A stretch of DNA of 64,000 nt from Gentiana macrophylla (Eukaryota > Streptophyta > Magnoliopsida > Gentianales > Gentianaceae), in contig CM047805.1 in assembly GCA_026214975.1 (NCBI GenBank), positions 1,178,001-1,242,000 on the forward strand, given 5' to 3'. Below, piece after piece: positions 60,227 through 64,000 of the stretch. Positions within the stretch are counted from its first letter, which is position 1. Every line of letters begins with the position of its first letter. Below the pieces are notes generated by a model. The model saw nothing but the letters and a program-made list of their open reading frames with translations, was not told where the DNA came from and did no database searches. Both the position numbers and the translations under genes were made by a program.

Positions 60227-61475
60227 TAAAAACTACGGCTTTCTTTCGATTTTCGATCTTTGTTTTGAACACTTAGGCAGAAAGTTGAATTTTTTCTACC
60301 CCAATTTGGGTCAGAATATATGATATAGACTTTCTGACCGGTATTGGGTCTAGAAAACAGTTAAGTTATGAATGAAATTAAGTTAGAATATCAACCACAT
60401 TCTGACTTATGTTGAGTCAGAATAGTGTATGTTGTGTAAAAAGATGCTCCCGTATTTAATCATCAAATGTTGTGATCGTAGTTAGCTGCAAAAAAAAAAG
60501 TACTAGCCTTAAATAATCTCTCAAGTACAAGTGTTTTTTTAGACATTATCAGCAAAATGTTGTTTTGAAAAGTACTTTTACAAATAGATCATTTTCACAT
60601 TTTGAGCGTGGTTAAATCACTTATACTGAGAGATCACCTAAGACTATTATTTGAGAGGGTCCCAGTCTCCCGACTCGTGCACGAACTAGGAACTCATCCC
60701 TAAAAAAATTATTAATGCGATGCCCCGTCATTTTTTGTGGGTTCTACCAACACACCCCTAATTACTTTCGACACCACATTACTCCCGGCATCACAAAAAC
60801 ATACTATCGGCAAATATTTTTATTAATTTCTTACTTCACACACCACAAAAAACTATTTTTACCCAAAGGTGTGTACAATTCCCCCTTTTTTTTAACATAG
60901 TGACATTTGATCAATTAAAAAGGTACATTCTGGCCCTTCTGACCGATTTCAAAGGAATATATGCCTTGGAATGTTCTGATTTCGGGTATGAATCATACGT
61001 TCTTCAAGGATAAAATTGTCAACACACTATTTGTCTTCTTTGATCTCCATCTCCTTCAACCCAACCACCATTATTCTGCTAAAAGAATGAGCGTCAAACA
61101 TACTTAAATAAAATTATCCAGACGTATAACAGTGGATATACTCCACACATATACAGAACATGCCGGGCGGACGCAAGTTGGTGAGGAAGGGGGCCGGGCT
61201 ATGACCCCATTGAGAGCTAGATTTTTTTTCCGTAATAGAGTGATATAGTTTTATTGTTTCCAAGAAAAGTAAAAACACCACTAATACCCCGGCCCGGTGG
61301 AACTTCGAATTTTCTCTGGTGCCTGCAGTGAAAAAAGATTCGATCCGCTTTGAGAACACGTACACATGCATCATACAAAATATTACCTTAATTAACAAAA
61401 TCTATCCAGACATATCCTACGTACCAAATTCGTCCAACATCAATGTATTAAGAAAACATAATTTTATTTCCAATA

Positions 61476-61969
61476 GATGTAGTCGACAAATTGGCAGAGT
61501 CGGATCTGATTTTTCTCTTATATCATGGATAATGATTTACAATGTGCTGCTATTTATAGACGGATTGCTATTGACGATTAGGCTAATTGTGACAAGACAT
61601 GATTGAACAATATGAGACATAATTAAATACGATTACAACATAAAACATCCCAGAGAGCTGGTATGGCGGCTTCACTTGGAGCGGACCCAATCTCTTGGTC
61701 GTCTTGTTGTCTTGCCTTGTAAACGTCATGTGTGAATCCTGATTGCCTTATTCTGTGGGCACGGTCTGGCCTGGGGGACTGTGAACTGGGAGCACCGGGT
61801 TCGGCCCCTGGTCCTTAGCGTAGAGTCGAGTTGACTGGCTATGCGGTCTTCGGCCCGATCCGGCTTGCGATCATGCGGACTGGCGGCGATGAGCACCGTT
61901 GTTTGGCAGTGGACCCCCGTCTGGATCCAGTAGAGGATCCGAAGGGAAATTCGCGGGTTTGTCATATCA
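61476..61969 (-). mobile_element. LTR-like unit, copy 2 (truncated)
   Basis: Direct repeat of copy 1 from gatgtagtcgacaaattg to gggtttgtcatatca, with many substitutions and small indels. The left 140 bp of copy 1 is missing. The same TATA-like ctatttatag is kept. Confidence 0.55.
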
Positions 61970-62114
61970 ACAAGCTGAATTAAAAGCTAAACTTTGGTGG
62001 ATTTCGGCTAGAGGAGCCTTGGAAATTGAAGTGTCTCCAAGCTTATGGTTTTGGGTGTTAGGTGATGTCTTGGTGAAAATTGAATGTTATAACTTAAATG
62101 CTTCATCTGCACAC

Positions 62115-62402
62115 ATGGCGGCCGCCATAAGTAGGTTGGCTGTCGCCATGGCTCATTGGCGGACGCCAATAATAGGTTGGCGGACGCCAACTCCTGCAAG
62201 TTAGGTGGGAGCAGATGTCAGTCATTTAATGCTTGGACAGTGAATCTGATCTCTAAAGATGGCGGGCGCCATATGGTGTTCGTTGTCTCCATAGCTGACT
62301 GGCGGACGCCATGAGCAGTCGGCGGACGCTAACAATGTAAAATCTGCAATTCAAGGCTCCAGTTGAAGGTGGCGGACACCATAGGTATGTTGGTGGACGC
62401 CA
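62115..62402. repeat. Array of near-palindromic TGGCGGACGCCA motifs
   Basis: Eight matches to TGGCG(G)nCGCCA within 290 bp: 62115 (atggcggccgccat), 62156, 62177, 62259 (ggcgggcgcc), 62300, 62320, 62370 and 62391, plus a weaker one at 62136. Spacing is irregular. A GGACGGGCGTCC array stands upstream of the TATA box in the solo LTR at 7.4 kb, suggesting that this is also part of an LTR U3 region. Confidence 0.7.
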
Positions 62403-62695
62403 ACAACTTCAAAATTTGATTTCCCGCTCTTTTGAATATCGAATCGAATCATGATCAAACCTTTCGCTTGACATTTTCATGAACCAGGCTTTTGAGCTCG
62501 GCAATCTGTGCTACAAAACAAAAACACAAGACTATCCTTTTCTCAGATAGTATAAACTTCATAAAACGAAAACATTGATGATAAACTTCATAAAACAAAA
62601 TGGACGGAGAAATGTCACAAATACAATCTCAATATCATGAACTAAGAATTGGAACAAGCTTCAAATCAGATAGATATCTTCATTCATATATAGAA
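62403..62695. other. 3' flank of the glucosyltransferase fragment
   Basis: AT-rich, no coding signal; presumed old 3' UTR of the UGT. Confidence 0.4.
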
Positions 62696-63635
62696 TTAAG
62701 TTGTCTTATTTTTCCACTGACAAGCCAACCGGGCAAGAGACTTTGTTGAGTCACCATTTTCACTTAATGCCTTGACGGATGCCTCTTGTAAATACCTTAT
62801 TTTATCTCGGATCACCTTACCTTTTCCCCCATCCATCAAATTTCTCACTGCATCCGCAATTTCTTCACGATTCACCAACCCATTTTCATTTGCTTTTGGT
62901 CTCAGGGCCACTTTCAGATCATCAGTGATCAATACTGCATTCATCTTTTGCTCGGCATATAAAGGCCAAGCAATCAAAGGCACTCCATTCACCACGCCTC
63001 TCAATATCGAGTTCCATCCGCAATGCGTTACGAACCCGCCCGTTGCAACGTTGGCAAGGATCGCTGCTTGCGGTGCCCAAGATGAGACTATTAAACCACA
63101 CCCTTTGGTTCTTTCCAAGAACCCTTCTGGCAAAAATCCATAAGGGTCGTCTTTGTCCGTGTCACCAAAATGCACGCTGCATTCGCAGCTTTATCATTCG
63201 GACTTCGGATTACCCAAATAAATCTATGTCCACTCCCTCTAACCCATATGCTAATTCAGTGAACTGCTCATTTGAAAGCGTCCCCCACTCCCAAAGGACA
63301 CAAATAAAACCGAGGATCGAGGTGATCATCTAACCACTCAAACATCCTGACGCGCCTCGACCCATCGAATTCAAGTTTGTCTCGCACAAGTGGTCAATCG
63401 GATACGAGGCGGAATCTCATTTTCCACCTCTGTGACTTGTACCCCTTGTTGTGCAATAGCTTTTAGGGTTTCACCCTCCAAATCTTCAAATGTATTCAAA
63501 ACAACCCCATCAAAGAACTTCAATCGCTTCGCATTGCGTACAACTCCTTTATACCCTTCGTTTTTTCGATCTTGAACCGGATCCATTAAATCCTTCCCGT
63601 ATAAAGGAACACAACCCGGAATCCGATGAAAGAAT
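62696..63635 (-). pseudogene. UGT72-like UDP-glucosyltransferase pseudogene
   Basis: On the minus strand from 63630: IPGCVPLYGKDLMDPVQDRK, FFDGVVLNTFEDLEGETLKA, then in other frames EWLDDHLDPR, LFVSFGSGG, NEQFTELAYGLE and GHRFIWVIRSPNDKAANAA. 63170-62699 is open and holds DPYGFLPEGFLERTKG and the PSPG sugar-donor box: SSWAPQAAILAN, then THCGWNS, then PLIAWPLYAEQ. It ends KNKTT and TAA. The pattern (EQ at the box end, WPLYAEQKMN) matches family 72, which glucosylates phenolics such as hydroquinone and monolignols. At least three frameshifts and an LTR at 63636 disable it; the N-terminal half lies beyond the window or is lost. Confidence 0.85.
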
Positions 63636-63907
63636 TGATAGCTAAACAAAAGATGGAAATATACAATCTGTGTTCTCATTCACTGAACCAAAGGAGTACT
63701 ACCGATATGTATATATAGTACAATGATAAATAGGAGAAATCTTTGTTAGGATTGATGTGATCATATCTAAACAACTATTTAAAATGCAAATCTTTATTTA
63801 AAAATACAAATATTGTTTTTATCTTTTCTCTTCAAAATGCTAAAGCCGTTATCTCCAATTGGTTCATATCTCAGTAACCATCTTTGTGAGAGTTTATTGT
63901 CTTAACA
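63636..63907 (-). mobile_element. Copia 3' LTR inserted in the UGT fragment
   Basis: A 272-bp LTR with TG...CA ends (plus strand tgatagctaaacaaaag ... tattgtcttaaca). On the minus strand it begins TGTTAAGACAATAAACTC straight after the purine-rich end of the copia coding DNA. The left edge joins UGT sequence. The other LTR lies outside the window. Confidence 0.75.
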
Positions 63908-64000
63908 TCCCCTGCAGTTGAAGGGAGATCCCGAAACGGAAGCTTGTTACACAATAGCTGAAAGCGAGCCTTAGAGAGTCCTTTGGTAAAAATGTCCGCT
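63908..64000 (-). pseudogene. Copia polyprotein C-terminus, runs off the window
   Basis: The minus strand from 64000 reads ADIFTKGLSKARFQLLCNKL then PSTAGDV, the standard end of a copia RNase H (A-D-I-x-T-K). It is open to the window edge; whether the full element is intact cannot be judged. Confidence 0.85.

Larger units (their letters stand above)
59481..61475. other. Region between the two LTR-like copies
   Basis: No protein domain recognised. Contents: a repeat array at 59652-59830, a TATA box with a possible untranslated first exon at 60024-60226, and AT-rich DNA to 60900. At 61157-61330, ccgggcggacgcaag ... ggtgcctgcagtg resembles a decayed hAT element. Confidence 0.35.

Noticed and set aside
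1..64000. tRNA, rRNA or CRISPR features
   Set aside because: No tRNA A/B box pair with cloverleaf potential, no rRNA-like block, and the short tandem repeats lack the regular repeat-spacer form of CRISPR arrays.

Overview
The window is nuclear DNA of a flowering plant, most likely a core eudicot (family not resolved). Evidence: plant-type genes with GT-AG introns (a golgin of the GC3/GC4 type and a UGT72-like glucosyltransferase with its PSPG box), AT-rich intergenic DNA, and plant-type Ty1/copia, L1-LINE, hAT and MITE sequences. There is no bacterial operon structure, CRISPR array, rRNA or tRNA gene that I can see. Translated open frames longer than 60 codons are mostly chance or transposon debris, so real genes had to be assembled from exons.

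The only nearly complete host gene is a 15-exon golgin gene on the minus strand (39143-49071). Every exon can be joined with correct splice phases, but exon 10 carries an in-frame TAA and a one-base deletion, so this copy is broken or the assembly has errors there. Everything else that is gene-like is a fragment: a CECR5-type HAD hydrolase (8534-9425), one exon of a CKS cell-cycle protein (16958-17018), a pirin lacking its 5' exons (17118-17663), a GH1 beta-glucosidase (about 52230-52671), a UGT72-like glucosyltransferase cut by a copia LTR (62696-63635), and a short B3-like reading frame with a TATA box (3303-3470).

The most unusual part is 25.8-35.9 kb. Four degenerate RNase T2 (S-RNase-like) copies are arranged as two head-to-head palindromes. 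One palindrome (34318-35868) has arms of about 0.7-0.85 kb and a 14-nt loop. The other (arms 25805-26160 and 31199-31665) has a 5.0-kb copia element inserted at its centre, with 5-bp target-site duplications. That copia has nearly identical LTRs with non-canonical AG...CT ends but a badly decayed polyprotein.

The rest is transposon sediment: a solo LTR with perfect duplications (6965-8521), a second probable solo LTR (32856-34265), copia remnants (5459-5665, 36548-37774, 63636-64000), LINE 3' ends (2109-2592, 49683-50290, 51007-51330), an hAT-type element with a nested LINE (49399-50550), several MITEs (two with 8-bp duplications), a Transposase_32-type remnant (19190-19950), a poly(A)-only retroposition footprint (25610-25687), and short tandem arrays (31-bp units at 24.4 kb, about 30-bp units at 59.7 kb, a TGGCGGACGCCA array at 62.1-62.4 kb). 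The picture is an old, repeatedly invaded, gene-poor segment holding one ancestral gene and pieces of about seven others.
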